Shown here: in pieces, positions 16,841-26,169 of the stretch
How positions within the stretch are numbered: position 1 is the stretch's first letter
Layout: every line of letters begins with the position of its first letter
Assembly: GCF_014698505.1 (NCBI RefSeq)
Contig: NZ_JACJTD010000034.1
Coordinates: forward strand, 20,851 to 84,850
Length of the DNA: 64,000 bases
Direction: 5' to 3'
Origin: Nostoc foliaceum FACHB-393
GTDB taxonomy: Bacteria; Cyanobacteriota; Cyanobacteriia; Cyanobacteriales; Nostocaceae
Program-made: the position numbers and the translations under genes
The notes under the pieces: generated by a model
Told to the model about the DNA's origin: nothing
Seen by the model: the letters and a program-made list of their open reading frames with translations, nothing else
Database searches by the model: none

Positions 16841-19087
16841 ATGCAACAACAGTATGAAGGTTATAAGGATTTAGCAGATTCTCTCAAATCTGCATCTACG
16901 TTACTGAATTTAGAACGAAAATCGCAACTACATCAAGATATAATTACCATTTGCAATCATCTAGTTAATCCTAGTTTTCGCATTGCAGTATTTGGCCCAT
17001 TTAATCATGGCAAATCTACCTTACTGAATGCCATGCTAGGGAATCGCACCTTACCAATTGATTTAATTCCCACTACCGGTGCGGCAATTACTGTCAAGTA
17101 TGGCTCTGATGTGCGAACTCGCATCATGTTGGTAGATGGTACAGAAATCTATCGCAGCGGCACAGAAGTTTTACAGCAATTTGCAATTCTTGATGGCAAT
17201 AGACAGATGCGAAAAGATGTAGCATCTGTGGAAGTTTTTTGCCCACATCCCTTTTTAGAAACGGGTGTAGAATTTCTCGATTTACCGGGAACAAATGATC
17301 GGGATGAACAAGATAATTTAATCCAAGAACAATTATTAAGTACAGATTTAGTTATTCAATTATTAGATGCACGTAAGTTAATGACTTTGGGTGAGCGAGA
17401 AAACTTACGAGATTGGCTATTAGATCGCGGTATTAAAACAGTTATATTTGTTGCCAATTTTATGAACTTACTCGAACCCGACGAGCAAAAACAGGTACAA
17501 AATCGTCTGCTGTTTGTTGCAGAAAGCTTTCGAGCCGAATTACCTCCAGGTTTTAGTAATTTATATCGCGTTGATGCTTTACCTGCCTTAAGAGCTAGAT
17601 TAAAAGGCGATGTTGCTGCTGCCAATAGTAGCGGTTTAGCGGCTTTTGAAACAGCTTTGCAACATATTGTGGAGATTTTTCAACCAAATCGTGGTATTGT
17701 GCGTTTGCCAAGAGTGCAAGCGATCGCTTCTCAAATCCAACTCTCATTAACAGCTAAAATTGACCCGATTGCTCTTGAAATAAAATCTTTTGATGATAAA
17801 CAAAATACTAAAATTGAAATTAAACAAAAAGCAGCCAATTTAATTTATAAAGGTTTTGCTTCTAGCGTCAGAGAATTACGCGATTGGCTAGCATTACCTA
17901 ACCTACTCACAAAATATCAAGCTGATGCGGCAGTTGCATTGGCAGAAAATAAGTTTAAAACTTGGCAAACAAATACTCTTAAAAAAGACCTGAACGAATT
18001 GCAATTGGCTGCGATGAAATGGCTTTATCAAGCTTACGAGTTTTTCCAAGAAGAACGACCGCAAGATTTATTAATTCCCTTTCCCAGCGAACCACAAGTA
18101 ACACTACCCCCAAAGTCAAGTAATACTGATGATTTGAGTGAACCTGGTTCTATAGCTGTTGGTGGCGGTATTGGTTGGTTGTTAGGTGGCCCGGTGGGTG
18201 CTGCTGTCGTCGGGAGTATTTCTTATTTGTTAAACAAGAATATCCAAAAGCAAGACGAACAATTGGCAAAGGAATCTTATCATCAAGAAGTTGCTAAACT
18301 TTGTATCACTGCAATTGAAGATTATTTATCTATTTTCAGCAGTCAAGGGTTATCACTTTTGACTGAATATGAACAAAAAGCTGAAAAAGTAATTTGCTTT
18401 GAATTTAGTCAAGAACCGCTAGAAATTACTAATAAACGGGAAAAGTTGCAGCAGTTACAAAATGGTTTTAATCACTTGCTACGAGAGTTAGAAAAAGTCA
18501 AAATACTCTCCAATCATCAAGTTTATAAAGAAATACCTACATATAGCAACACTAATAGAAAATATTCACCACAGCCAGAGAGAGTTCAAACTTCTCCTAA
18601 AAAAGATACTAGTGTTAAGCAACAACAGGAAAATACTGCTAAAAATAGTGAGACAAGAGTAGAATCTGTTTCCCCACCACCACCGCCAAAAGCTTCTCCC
18701 TCTCCCCGTCCAGAAGAGCTGGAGGCGAAATTTCGTGATTGGGAACTTAATGAAGAAATAGCACGAATGAAAGCAGAAATGCGTAGCCCTAAGGCTTGTC
18801 GTCAGACATCGCCTGGTTCTCAAACTAGCAAACAGCAAAATGCAACTCAAAGCAATAAAGCACCCAACCAACCCAAAACCCAGACACAAAAAGATAAAAT
18901 TACTCGTGCCTACAGCATTTTAGGATTGCAAACAAATGCTTCTCAGACTGAGGTAAAGCAGGCTTATCGAACTTTAGTAAAAAAATGGCATCCAGATTTG
19001 TTTGTTAATCAGCCGCAACTACAAAAACAAGCTCAAGAAAAAATGCACTTAGTTAATGATGCTTACACAATTTTGAGTGAGAAATGA
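16841..19087 (+). CDS. Dynamin-like GTPase fused to a C-terminal DnaJ domain
   Basis: A 748-residue second dynamin. GTPase motifs: P-loop GPFNHGKST (52-60), switch DLPGTND (147-153), and a probable G4 at FVANFMN. A hydrophobic Gly-rich hairpin (about 435-468, GGGIGWLLGGPVGAAVVG) is the likely membrane-inserting paddle. A Pro/Ser/Gln-rich linker (about 560-680) leads to a J-domain (about 683-748) with ITRAYSILGL, KQAYRTLVKKWHPDLF and HPD at 717-719. The HPD motif stimulates Hsp70 ATPase, so the protein could recruit DnaK to a membrane scaffold (inference). It forms an operon with the first dynamin; GGGGA before ATG 16841 supports the start. Confidence 0.93.
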   Translation: MQQQYEGYKDLADSLKSASTLLNLERKSQLHQDIITICNHLVNPSFRIAVFGPFNHGKSTLLNAMLGNRTLPIDLIPTTGAAITVKYGSDVRTRIMLVDGTEIYRSGTEVLQQFAILDGNRQMRKDVASVEVFCPHPFLETGVEFLDLPGTNDRDEQDNLIQEQLLSTDLVIQLLDARKLMTLGERENLRDWLLDRGIKTVIFVANFMNLLEPDEQKQVQNRLLFVAESFRAELPPGFSNLYRVDALPALRARLKGDVAAANSSGLAAFETALQHIVEIFQPNRGIVRLPRVQAIASQIQLSLTAKIDPIALEIKSFDDKQNTKIEIKQKAANLIYKGFASSVRELRDWLALPNLLTKYQADAAVALAENKFKTWQTNTLKKDLNELQLAAMKWLYQAYEFFQEERPQDLLIPFPSEPQVTLPPKSSNTDDLSEPGSIAVGGGIGWLLGGPVGAAVVGSISYLLNKNIQKQDEQLAKESYHQEVAKLCITAIEDYLSIFSSQGLSLLTEYEQKAEKVICFEFSQEPLEITNKREKLQQLQNGFNHLLRELEKVKILSNHQVYKEIPTYSNTNRKYSPQPERVQTSPKKDTSVKQQQENTAKNSETRVESVSPPPPPKASPSPRPEELEAKFRDWELNEEIARMKAEMRSPKACRQTSPGSQTSKQQNATQSNKAPNQPKTQTQKDKITRAYSILGLQTNASQTEVKQAYRTLVKKWHPDLFVNQPQLQKQAQEKMHLVNDAYTILSEK

Positions 19088-19205
19088 ACTGTAATATACC
19101 CGACTCATCAAAAAAGCCGGGGATTCTTAGATTTCATCCTAATTTCATTTCTGACTGCAAAGCTAAGAAGTAAATATAGAATTAGGAAACTGTTAGGTGA
19201 GATTT

Positions 19206-19880
19206 ATGCAACTGCTATCTTTGAGGAACGGCTTTTTGGCGTTAACCTTGACTGCGATCGCTTCAGGCGGTGGGTTAATCACAGGCTGTACCAGTACTGC
19301 TTCCCAGAACCAAAGCGAAGCGCCAAAGGCAACCACCACCAATGCTAACAACAATCACATGAATCACAGCATGGCAATGGATTTAGGCCCAGCCGATGCT
19401 AATTTTGATTTACGATTTATCGACGCTATGACACCGCACCATCAAGGGGCTGTGGAAATGGCTAAAGAAGCGCAGCAGAAATCAAAACGTCCTGAAATCA
19501 AAAAACTAGGAGACGATATCATCAAATCGCAAAACCAAGAAATCACTCAGATGAAGCAGTGGCGACAAGCTTGGTATCCCAAGGCGGGAGATAAACCAAT
19601 GGCTTATAACAGCCAAATGGGTCACATGATGGAGATGTCATCTGACCAAATGAAAGCCATGATGATGAGTCAGGATCTAGGTGCAGCTGATGCTGAATTT
19701 GATCTGCGCTTTATCAATGCGATGATTCCTCACCATGAAGGGGCTTTAACAATGGCACAAGATGCCTTGAGTAAGTCTAAGCGCCCTGAAATTAAGCAAT
19801 TAGCCCAAGAAATTATCAAGGCACAAAATACAGAGATTAAGCAAATGCAGCAGTGGCGAAAAAGCTGGTATAACCAGTGA
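19206..19880 (+). CDS. DUF305 lipoprotein with two tandem DUF305 repeats
   Basis: A 224-residue envelope protein. The N-terminal signal ends in a lipobox LITGC (Cys near residue 28), giving a lipoprotein. Two DUF305 copies follow, each with DLGxADxxFDLRFI(D/N)AM, PHHxGA and a KRPEI...AQ/SQNxEIxQM...W end; the PHHQGAVEMA and PHHEGALTMA motifs, with a Met/His-rich linker (MGHMMEMSSDQMKAMMM), hint at copper or other soft-metal binding, as often proposed for DUF305. AGGTGAG precedes the ATG at 19206; a GTG at 19197 overlaps it and is less likely. Monocistronic. Confidence 0.9.
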   Translation: MQLLSLRNGFLALTLTAIASGGGLITGCTSTASQNQSEAPKATTTNANNNHMNHSMAMDLGPADANFDLRFIDAMTPHHQGAVEMAKEAQQKSKRPEIKKLGDDIIKSQNQEITQMKQWRQAWYPKAGDKPMAYNSQMGHMMEMSSDQMKAMMMSQDLGAADAEFDLRFINAMIPHHEGALTMAQDALSKSKRPEIKQLAQEIIKAQNTEIKQMQQWRKSWYNQ

Positions 19881-19963
19881 AACTAACTTTCACAATCAGG
19901 GCAGGTCGTATTTTGGCAGTACTCATACCAATTCACAAAAATCCTGATACATATAGATTTCTC

Positions 19964-19992
19964 GTAGGGGCATGGCATTGCCATGCCCTTAC
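19964..19992. repeat. Central palindrome of the TATAGCGGTTC element family (fragment)
   Basis: GTAGGGGCATGGCATTGCC followed by the complementary half. It matches the centre of the MITE-like family with two C-to-T type changes that keep the symmetry, so the stem is conserved although the terminal repeats are gone. It lies between the convergent DUF305 and protease genes. Confidence 0.7.
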
Positions 19993-20040
19993 CAGCTCGA
20001 ATTGCAGATATTGCTTATTTGGGTGTTGGCTCCATAAGCA

Positions 20041-21522
20041 CTATCCTATTCCCAAACGCCCAGCCAAGCCGGGAGTTAAGGGTAGAAGTGTGGTAATCAT
20101 TAAGAATAGAGCCAAAAGCCCTAAAGCAGCTCTGGCATCATCAGGTTCAGTGATTTCATTCAAGCTGGGGCGTTCTTGATCCCGTTGCAAAAAGAAAATC
20201 ACGATCGCCCAGTACATGGCAAGAGTATTACCGAGAGACACTAGCGCCAGTAAAATTAAAGTTGCGATCGTTGCCCGTCCTGCGGTTTTGCGGCCATAAA
20301 TCGCCTGGACAATGCGCCCACCATCTAGTTGTCCTGCGGGCATTAAGTTCAAAGCGTTAATAACTAACCCCAACCAACCAATTATCACTAAAGGATGAAC
20401 ACTTACCAAGGACGACTGTAAAGACGAACCAAGGACAACTCGCGCCAAACTTCCCACCAAAATCGACCCTTGGAAAAACTGATTTGGCAATTGAAATAAA
20501 CTACCTGGGTGGGAAAGCAGCAAGCCCGTCACCAGCATTACCAAAGAAACGATACCACCTGCGGCTGGCCCTGCCAAGGCGATATCAAATAATACCTTGC
20601 GGTTGGGCAACAGAGATTCAAAACGGGTAATTGCACCAAAGGAACCAATTTGCACGGCCGGCAAAAAGAAAGGCCAGCTAAGGCGGATTTGATGACGCCG
20701 AGCAAGTAACCAATGACCAATTTCGTGAGCTACTAAAATCGCAAATATTCCAGCACCTATAGGCAAAGCTTCTTTAAACCGCCCTGGATTGCCAAAGAAA
20801 TCAAAATTCAGCAGTAATCCCGCAGCTTCTAAACTTGTGGCAATGGTCGCTACCAACAGAATACCTGCGAAAGCTTTTTGCGATAACAACATCGGCCGGG
20901 GATCATTGCGGCTTGGCAGGACAATCACCACTGGTCTGCCATCTGTGTTTTCCACTAAAAACAAACGATATTGATCGCCAAGGCGTTGCTGCAAACTTGC
21001 AGTTAGACGGTTGTGAGTCTCTTCTGGTTCTCCTCGGAGATTGCCTTTGAAAATGGCTCCATCTTGGTAGGCGATCGTTTCTGTGGCAAAAAACGTATCT
21101 ATACCGAAAATGCCTTTAATTGCATTCAAGTCATCTTCCGGTATCGGCGGGATCTCCGGTTTCAGTCCTGCTGCTGCTGGTTGTGAGGAATTTGCTTCAA
21201 GTGAGGAAGCAGCCGCAAGTCTTTCTGTTGCGCGTTGCTTGAGGATAGCATCTTGCCCAGCTGCGCGTAACTGGCTGCCCAAGTAGATGTACAATCCAGC
21301 GGAAGTCACTACTAAGAACAATATACCCGCTATATTGATGTAAATCCCTGCGGCAAACAATCCAAAAAACAGGAGCCAGGGAGTCATCAACACCACCGAC
21401 TGTAACCAGGCTAAGATTCCCAGCTTACCAAAAGGTCTGGCGCGATAAAAGCCCCAGCCCAAAATGCCTAAAGCTAACAGTAGGATTGCCGCCAGGATAG
21501 AAGTTTCTGATAAAGTAAACAT
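20041..21522 (-). CDS. EGY-type site-2 protease (M50 family) membrane metalloprotease
   Basis: A 493-residue multi-pass intramembrane zinc protease. The zinc motif HEIGH is at 266-270, and the second ligand motif NLMPAGQLDGG is near 393-402 with Asp400. GNLRG, typical of the plant/cyanobacterial EGY group, lies in the soluble region before the core. The N-terminus has two or three membrane helices. Substrates are probably membrane-bound regulators, but none is known here. The frame is open to a further 49 codons upstream (21669); ATG 21522 is preferred because AAAGG lies 7 bases before it and the extension looks non-coding. Convergent with the DUF305 gene. Confidence 0.9.
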   Translation of the reverse strand: MFTLSETSILAAILLLALGILGWGFYRARPFGKLGILAWLQSVVLMTPWLLFFGLFAAGIYINIAGILFLVVTSAGLYIYLGSQLRAAGQDAILKQRATERLAAASSLEANSSQPAAAGLKPEIPPIPEDDLNAIKGIFGIDTFFATETIAYQDGAIFKGNLRGEPEETHNRLTASLQQRLGDQYRLFLVENTDGRPVVIVLPSRNDPRPMLLSQKAFAGILLVATIATSLEAAGLLLNFDFFGNPGRFKEALPIGAGIFAILVAHEIGHWLLARRHQIRLSWPFFLPAVQIGSFGAITRFESLLPNRKVLFDIALAGPAAGGIVSLVMLVTGLLLSHPGSLFQLPNQFFQGSILVGSLARVVLGSSLQSSLVSVHPLVIIGWLGLVINALNLMPAGQLDGGRIVQAIYGRKTAGRATIATLILLALVSLGNTLAMYWAIVIFFLQRDQERPSLNEITEPDDARAALGLLALFLMITTLLPLTPGLAGRLGIG

Positions 21523-21750
21523 CTCCAAACCTTTGCTATTGAGACTAAGCCAGAACAAGTCCGGTATTGCAGATACACTTATTAATGTATAACGCCGCCT
21601 GTAATCTGCCCAAATTATCCCGTTTTGTGCGTAGCCCAACCCAGGAATTGGGGCAAGTTTAACTTGCAATCGCTCGACTTACAGCAGATTTCAGCTTGCT
21701 GTAGTAGACAAACTAGATTTCAAAGGTAAGAGACCATCTATATAGAAATA

Positions 21751-21808
21751 GAGCGGTAACATCACGAGGTGTAGGGGCACGGCACTGCCGTGCCCCTACG
21801 GGTGTACT
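21751..21808. repeat. Truncated TATAGCGGTTC-family element, reverse orientation
   Basis: The central palindrome GGGGCACGGCACTGCCG with one flanking arm (CATCACGAGGTG, seen reversed) is present; the terminal repeats are partly lost, with AGCGG remaining. It lies between the protease start and the hairpin downstream of the radical SAM gene. Confidence 0.75.
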
Positions 21809-21842
21809 TAAGCCTAACCCACCAGCTTTTGAGCAACCTGAA

Positions 21843-21876
21843 AAGAGAGCGATCATTTAGATGCGATCGCTCTCTT
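21843..21876 (-). terminator. 12-bp stem hairpin downstream of the radical SAM gene
   Basis: AAGAGAGCGATC, a 10-base loop and the exact complement. It lies 47 bases past the stop of the gene at 21923-23011 in the transcribed direction and is followed by CTCTTTTC on that strand. It is a likely intrinsic terminator that separates this gene from the protease gene. Confidence 0.55.
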
Positions 21877-21922
21877 GTGCAATAATTAATTTGCTCAAAC
21901 TGTATTTGAGCGAAGTGGTCTT

Positions 21923-23011
21923 TTAAGTCCAATAAAGAATTTCAGCATTTGGAAAGCGTCTGGTAATCTCACTCTCAAAAAAGCAACGCAACGCCTTCAT
22001 GGTGTCCTTATCATAAACGTACTTCGTCCCACCAAACTTATTGCGCTTGATACTGCGTTTTGCCTCATCCATCTCTAACTTTGATTGCGGATACCAAGTT
22101 TGTAACACTTCTTTTGACCCAGGCGTGAACCGATGGGAAATTAACTCAAAGGTAAGATCACAGTCAAAATCCAGTGCCTCGTTTATCTGGTCAAACAAAT
22201 AACTATAGTGCATCTGCCAATCGTCTATCGGCATAATTGGCGCGATCACCAAGCCTACAGGATATCCGCCACCGCCACGTTCTTTTGGTAACGCCAACCG
22301 TCGCAATGCATTAAGTCTGGATGCTACGGATGCGGTACCACCTTCAAACTTGCCAGAAATTGGTGCTGCATTAACACTCATCCGACAGCGAGTATTCCCA
22401 TTGTGTGGTAAGTCGAGTAATCCATCCACAGCATCAAACTTCGATACCCAGCGTAGATGTGCATTGGTACGAGTGCCAAAGTAACGGATACATTCAGCAA
22501 GACTGCCAGTTAAATGCTCAATACCCAATGGATCTGTGTAACAGCTAACTTCAAAACTTGTGTTTTTACCCTGTTGCTCGTAGTTAGCTAAGTTCTCTAA
22601 TATCTGCGGTAAGTTAGCAAAAACGCGGATTACAGGTGGCCCCGATAAGCTACCAGCTAGGTAGCAGTATTGACAGTGAGCCGGACAACCTTCGGCAAGG
22701 TGAAACTGCCAATCCGCAGAAGGTGGGATAGGACTCAGTTTAAAAGAACTGGGTGGTGCAGTAACCACTGCTAAGGTACGCTTGGCGATGTTGTAAGTAT
22801 CCCGCTCAGATTCACCGCGCAGTCCCTTCAGACGGTTCTGTGATAATTCTTCTATTGGTAAGTTGAGTGACTGCACACGTGCAAGAATCTGCTGCCCCCA
22901 AACCTCATCTAGGGCAGCAGGTGTAAACAGTACCCGTTCAGGTATCCACAATCTTGGTGATTTTGTTTGTGTCTCTGATACTGAAACTTGGTCTGTAATT
23001 GTATTCAGCAA
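21923..23011 (-). CDS. Radical SAM protein, spore photoproduct lyase-like
   Basis: The 362-residue product has the CxxxCxxC cluster motif at Cys109, Cys113 and Cys116 (EGCPAHCQYCYLAG) and the overall layout of SplB, which repairs the thymine dimer of spores using SAM and a 4Fe-4S cluster. Cyanobacteria do not make such spores, so the substrate may be another nucleic-acid lesion or something else. The start is TTG at 23011, preceded by GGAG at 8 bases, and there is no alternative ATG before conserved sequence. It follows the RemA-like gene by 37 bases, probably in one operon, which is an unusual pairing. Confidence 0.85.
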   Translation of the reverse strand: MLNTITDQVSVSETQTKSPRLWIPERVLFTPAALDEVWGQQILARVQSLNLPIEELSQNRLKGLRGESERDTYNIAKRTLAVVTAPPSSFKLSPIPPSADWQFHLAEGCPAHCQYCYLAGSLSGPPVIRVFANLPQILENLANYEQQGKNTSFEVSCYTDPLGIEHLTGSLAECIRYFGTRTNAHLRWVSKFDAVDGLLDLPHNGNTRCRMSVNAAPISGKFEGGTASVASRLNALRRLALPKERGGGGYPVGLVIAPIMPIDDWQMHYSYLFDQINEALDFDCDLTFELISHRFTPGSKEVLQTWYPQSKLEMDEAKRSIKRNKFGGTKYVYDKDTMKALRCFFESEITRRFPNAEILYWT

Positions 23012-23048
23012 TATCGTTCTCCGTTATTTAGTTTGCTGATTTCTGCAA

Positions 23049-23417
23049 TTAATTTTCAAGGACTTGCTTAATTCGTCGCTCTAACAAATCAAGATCCAAA
23101 GTGCCTTCATCACGGCTAATTCGTCGCACAGTCGAATTAACATTACCCAAATTTACCAATAAATCTTGAAGAATTTCTTGCTGCTGACGGGCTTGAGTAA
23201 CCTCGCGTGGCTCCTGTACTAAATCACGCACGATGGTATCTTCAGCACGAGAGGCGATAATTGGATCGCTTTGCCCTTGAATGTGAACAAAGGTTCTTCG
23301 CCCTGGGCCTCGCTCTTCTTCTATTGGTATAACTGCTGTTACTTGGTCAGAACGAACATATTTGCCAAATCCCAAATGGACTAGCTCTGATGAGAGTATT
23401 TTCATATATTGAAGCAT
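23049..23417 (-). CDS. RemA/DUF370-like protein with C-terminal helical extension
   Basis: The 122-residue product starts with a segment like the RemA (DUF370) regulators: LVHLGFGKYVRSDQVTAVI, then a conserved RGPGRRTFVHI patch and PIIASRAEDTIVRDL (residues about 11-67). RemA proteins form rings that bind DNA in Bacillus matrix regulation. The rest (about 68-122) is an added helical, charged tail (TQARQQQEILQDLL, LLERRIKQVL). Similarity is by eye only and moderate. ATG 23417 or 23405 can serve as start; neither has a good ribosome site. It is upstream of and close to the radical SAM gene, which suggests shared expression. Confidence 0.55.
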   Translation of the reverse strand: MLQYMKILSSELVHLGFGKYVRSDQVTAVIPIEEERGPGRRTFVHIQGQSDPIIASRAEDTIVRDLVQEPREVTQARQQQEILQDLLVNLGNVNSTVRRISRDEGTLDLDLLERRIKQVLEN

Positions 23418-23608
23418 TATTTTTATGTCTTACTTATATTGTAAAATCTATAAAAGTGACTTAAAGCCATAGACCATACGGGTTATACGCAATTCAAAGT
23501 AGTAGTTTCCTTTTCCAATTGCTGCTTAATATCTCTAGTCAGTCACACTATTTCTACTTTCTACATAACCTAACTTTTTGGAATAGGCGATACCTACGGT
23601 GAGCTACG

Positions 23609-24379
23609 CTAACGCACTTCATACAGCGATCGCAATTCGAGGATATCTTGCCATTCGAGATCAGTAAATGGTTGGGTAACTAGTTCTATGCCAAAGTACT
23701 GTTTGGCTGTCTCTGTCAGTGTCTCCACAATCTTTACAATCCAGCCATCCTGTTCCTCTGTGTTACAAAGCGAGGTATTCCACGGAGCCGATTGTTCAAA
23801 GATTTCCTGAAATAAACCTTTGTCTGTAGACAAAATCATCGAGCCGTGTTGAAGAATTGTATTTCTTCCCTTACGTTGGGCACTACCAATAAATTTACTA
23901 CCATCGGCAGTAACTAAGTCAGCCGCTGTTGCTGTATTGAAGCAACTGGGATTGTGAATGTAACCTCGTCCAGCAGAACCATAATTTAATTCAATACCTA
24001 AGGTTTCCCAGCCTTGGATCAAAAAGTTACAGATGTTTTTATAAGTATCCCAGCTTTTTCCACTACTTACTGAAGTAATCAGGGCGTAGCTTAAATCTCC
24101 TTGGTGAAGAACAGCTCTACCTCCCGTTGGCCGACGAACTAGATCGAGTTCCTGTCCCTGGTAAATCAGATTATGCCACTGGGCAGGCCATTGTTTTTGC
24201 AGATGTCCCAAGGAGAGCACATGGGGATACCAAGTATAAAAACGCAAGGTAGGCGGATGTCGTCCCTTTTCACATTGGTTGAACAACCAAGCATCGATCG
24301 CCATTTGTACTGCTCCTGATGTCTGAAGCATTGGGATGAAACGCCAAGTGGATGGTGACTCGGTTGCTAATTCTTTCAT
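23609..24379 (-). CDS. Lipoate-protein ligase A family protein
   Basis: A biotin/lipoyl ligase-fold protein of about 256 residues. Landmarks: RFYTWYPHVLSLGHLQ, then RRPTGGRAVLHQGDLSYALI with the RRxxGGxxVxH motif, and a later KFIGSAQRKGRNTILQHGSM block with the catalytic-type lysine. It attaches or transfers lipoate/octanoate to E2 or GcvH proteins, or may be an octanoyl transferase variant. TTG at 24409 is a possible start, but ATG 24379 is preferred; no strong ribosome site supports either. It lies downstream of coaBC, about 100 bases away, possibly in one transcript. Confidence 0.82.
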   Translation of the reverse strand: MKELATESPSTWRFIPMLQTSGAVQMAIDAWLFNQCEKGRHPPTLRFYTWYPHVLSLGHLQKQWPAQWHNLIYQGQELDLVRRPTGGRAVLHQGDLSYALITSVSSGKSWDTYKNICNFLIQGWETLGIELNYGSAGRGYIHNPSCFNTATAADLVTADGSKFIGSAQRKGRNTILQHGSMILSTDKGLFQEIFEQSAPWNTSLCNTEEQDGWIVKIVETLTETAKQYFGIELVTQPFTDLEWQDILELRSLYEVR

Positions 24380-24479
24380 AGATTTCGGACTTTGCCAGAG
24401 GTTGGCCAAGTTGTTGAGGAGGGTTCTGAAATCGTTACTCTCGAATCGGTTAAAGCAGTAACAGAGTTAAATTTAAAAT

Positions 24480-25691
24480 CTAAAATTCGTTGGTGAGAAA
24501 ATCAAATAACTGATGCGCCATTTCTAATTTAGAACAAGGTGCAATTTCCAATTTATTTCCTTGGCTATCTAAAAATATTGCTTGATTATTATCACTCCCA
24601 AAACCACCATCAGGTTGATCGATGGGATTAGCAACGATCGCATCTAATTTTTTCTTCTGTAATTTTTCTAATGCGGGCTTGACAATATCTCCAGTTTGTG
24701 CTGCAAAACCAACTAATATCTGATGCGGCTGTTTAAGTTGTGCTAATTGGGCGACTATATCCGGTACAGGTTCCAGAGGTAGGGCTTGGGGGAGCGATCG
24801 CTTGGGTAATTTCTCTGTACTATAATCTTTTGGCTTCACATCTGCTACGGCTGCTGACATGACAATTGCATCAGCGTTGGGTAGATATTCCAGCATGGCG
24901 TGCTGCATTTGCTCGGCACTAATGACGGAAATTGCTTGTACTCCTAATGGTACATCCCAATTAGCTGGGCCATGTACTAGGGTGACACTTGCGCCTCGGT
25001 GAAGTGCTGCTTGCGCTAAAGCTAATCCCATTTTACCTGTGGAAGGATTACCAATAAATCTTACTGGGTCAAGATACTCTCGTGTTCCCCCAGCGCTAAT
25101 TAACACTCGTTTACCTACTAAATCTCGTTTACCTTGAGTGTGTAACAACGATTGGATGTGAGCCAAAATTTCTGGAGGTTCTGCTAATCTACCAGCACCG
25201 ATGCGATCGCACGCTAATAATCCTGATGCTGTATTCATCCCATGATATCGACTATCGATCAATAGCTGTTGCCAATTTCGCTGCACTGATAGCTGTTCCC
25301 ACATATCCGTATTCATTGCGGGTGCTAACAGCACGGGACAAGTAGAAGCTAGCACGGTATTTGTGAGTAAATTATCAGCCATCCCGTAGGCTAACTTGGC
25401 TAATGTATTAGCAGTCAAGGGGCCAATTACCATGACATCTGCCCATTCACCCAACTCAATATGCAAAGGACGAGAGTGAGTTGGTTTCCAGAAATCATCA
25501 TCTGTGTAGGCAGGATGACGAGATAGGGTGGCTATTGTTAGAGGCGTGATAAATTCTTGCGCCGAACGGGTGAGGATAACTCGGATTTCCACCCCAGTTT
25601 TAAACAGCGTCGAAACCAATTCACAGATTTTGTAGGCGGCGATACCGCCACCTACACCAATTAGAACTCTGTTCAATTTTGGATTAGTCAT
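24480..25691 (-). CDS. coaBC: Bifunctional phosphopantothenoylcysteine decarboxylase / phosphopantothenate-cysteine ligase
   Basis: A 403-residue coenzyme A biosynthesis enzyme. The N-terminal CoaC part is a flavoprotein with GGIAAYK, HIELGEWAD (active-site His), PAMNTDMW and GLLACDRIGAGRLAEP. The C-terminal CoaB part starts near VLISAGGTREYLDPVRFIGN with STGKMG. It makes 4'-phosphopantetheine from phosphopantothenate and cysteine with CTP. Length and order are normal. The DUF2555 gene is upstream on the same strand, separated by a repeat-rich 110-bp gap. Confidence 0.95.
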   Translation of the reverse strand: MTNPKLNRVLIGVGGGIAAYKICELVSTLFKTGVEIRVILTRSAQEFITPLTIATLSRHPAYTDDDFWKPTHSRPLHIELGEWADVMVIGPLTANTLAKLAYGMADNLLTNTVLASTCPVLLAPAMNTDMWEQLSVQRNWQQLLIDSRYHGMNTASGLLACDRIGAGRLAEPPEILAHIQSLLHTQGKRDLVGKRVLISAGGTREYLDPVRFIGNPSTGKMGLALAQAALHRGASVTLVHGPANWDVPLGVQAISVISAEQMQHAMLEYLPNADAIVMSAAVADVKPKDYSTEKLPKRSLPQALPLEPVPDIVAQLAQLKQPHQILVGFAAQTGDIVKPALEKLQKKKLDAIVANPIDQPDGGFGSDNNQAIFLDSQGNKLEIAPCSKLEMAHQLFDFLTNEF

Positions 25692-25768
25692 AGTAAAAAG
25701 TTAGGAGTAAGTAGTAATTTAGGAGCAAGTAGTTACGAATATTAATTTCCAACTCCTAACTCCTGTAC

Positions 25769-25788
25769 AGACGCGATTAATCGCGTCT
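25769..25788. repeat. 20-bp perfect palindrome
   Basis: AGACGCGATTAATCGCGTCT is its own complement. It resembles the inner arms of the element at 13120-13255 (AGACGCGATAAATCG) and sits between the coaBC start and the DUF2555 stop. It is probably a remnant of that repeat family, with possible terminator function for the DUF2555 gene. Confidence 0.7.
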
Positions 25789-25802
25789 CTCCTAACTCTC
25801 AA

Positions 25803-26015
25803 CTACGCTTCATCGTAGGGTTCCAAGTCTAAGAGGTAGATATAGGGTTCAACTAACTCTGGACGCTGAAATGCGATCGCTCGCAATAGATGCCAATCAT
25901 TTAAACCCTCAAAAGCATTACTATAATTATCTAGCTCCAGACGTGTAGCCAGTTCTTCTACTTCTGCCGCAGTCATGGCAGCAATTTCTTTCCTGGAAAT
26001 GCTTAGAGTTGTCAT
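25803..26015 (-). CDS. DUF2555 protein
   Basis: The 70-residue cyanobacteria-specific protein starts MTTLSISRKEIAAMTAAEVE and ends in an acidic tail (LLDLEPYDEA). The sequence LATRLELDNYSNAFEGLNDW is what I remember for the DUF2555 family. Function unknown; it is soluble and mostly helical. ATG 26015 is preferred over the upstream in-frame start at 26042, since GGGAGGGGCG lies just before it and the extra residues (MLHKGGANI) are atypical. Confidence 0.8.
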   Translation of the reverse strand: MTTLSISRKEIAAMTAAEVEELATRLELDNYSNAFEGLNDWHLLRAIAFQRPELVEPYIYLLDLEPYDEA

Positions 26016-26169
26016 AATGTTCGCCCCTCCCTTATGCAGCACTCGCCTTCAGCATGGGTTAAGTTGCGCTGAACGCAGCCACCCAATATATATTACTCAT
26101 TAGAGGTCATTAATTTCGTGAAAAATGTCAGAATTTGTACCAGAATTTATAAAAAATTCGTAATGCTGA

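Noticed and set aside
21523..21669. N-terminal extension of the EGY-type protease
   Set aside because: The extra 49 residues look unlike a transit or signal sequence, and ATG 21522 has a proper ribosome site.
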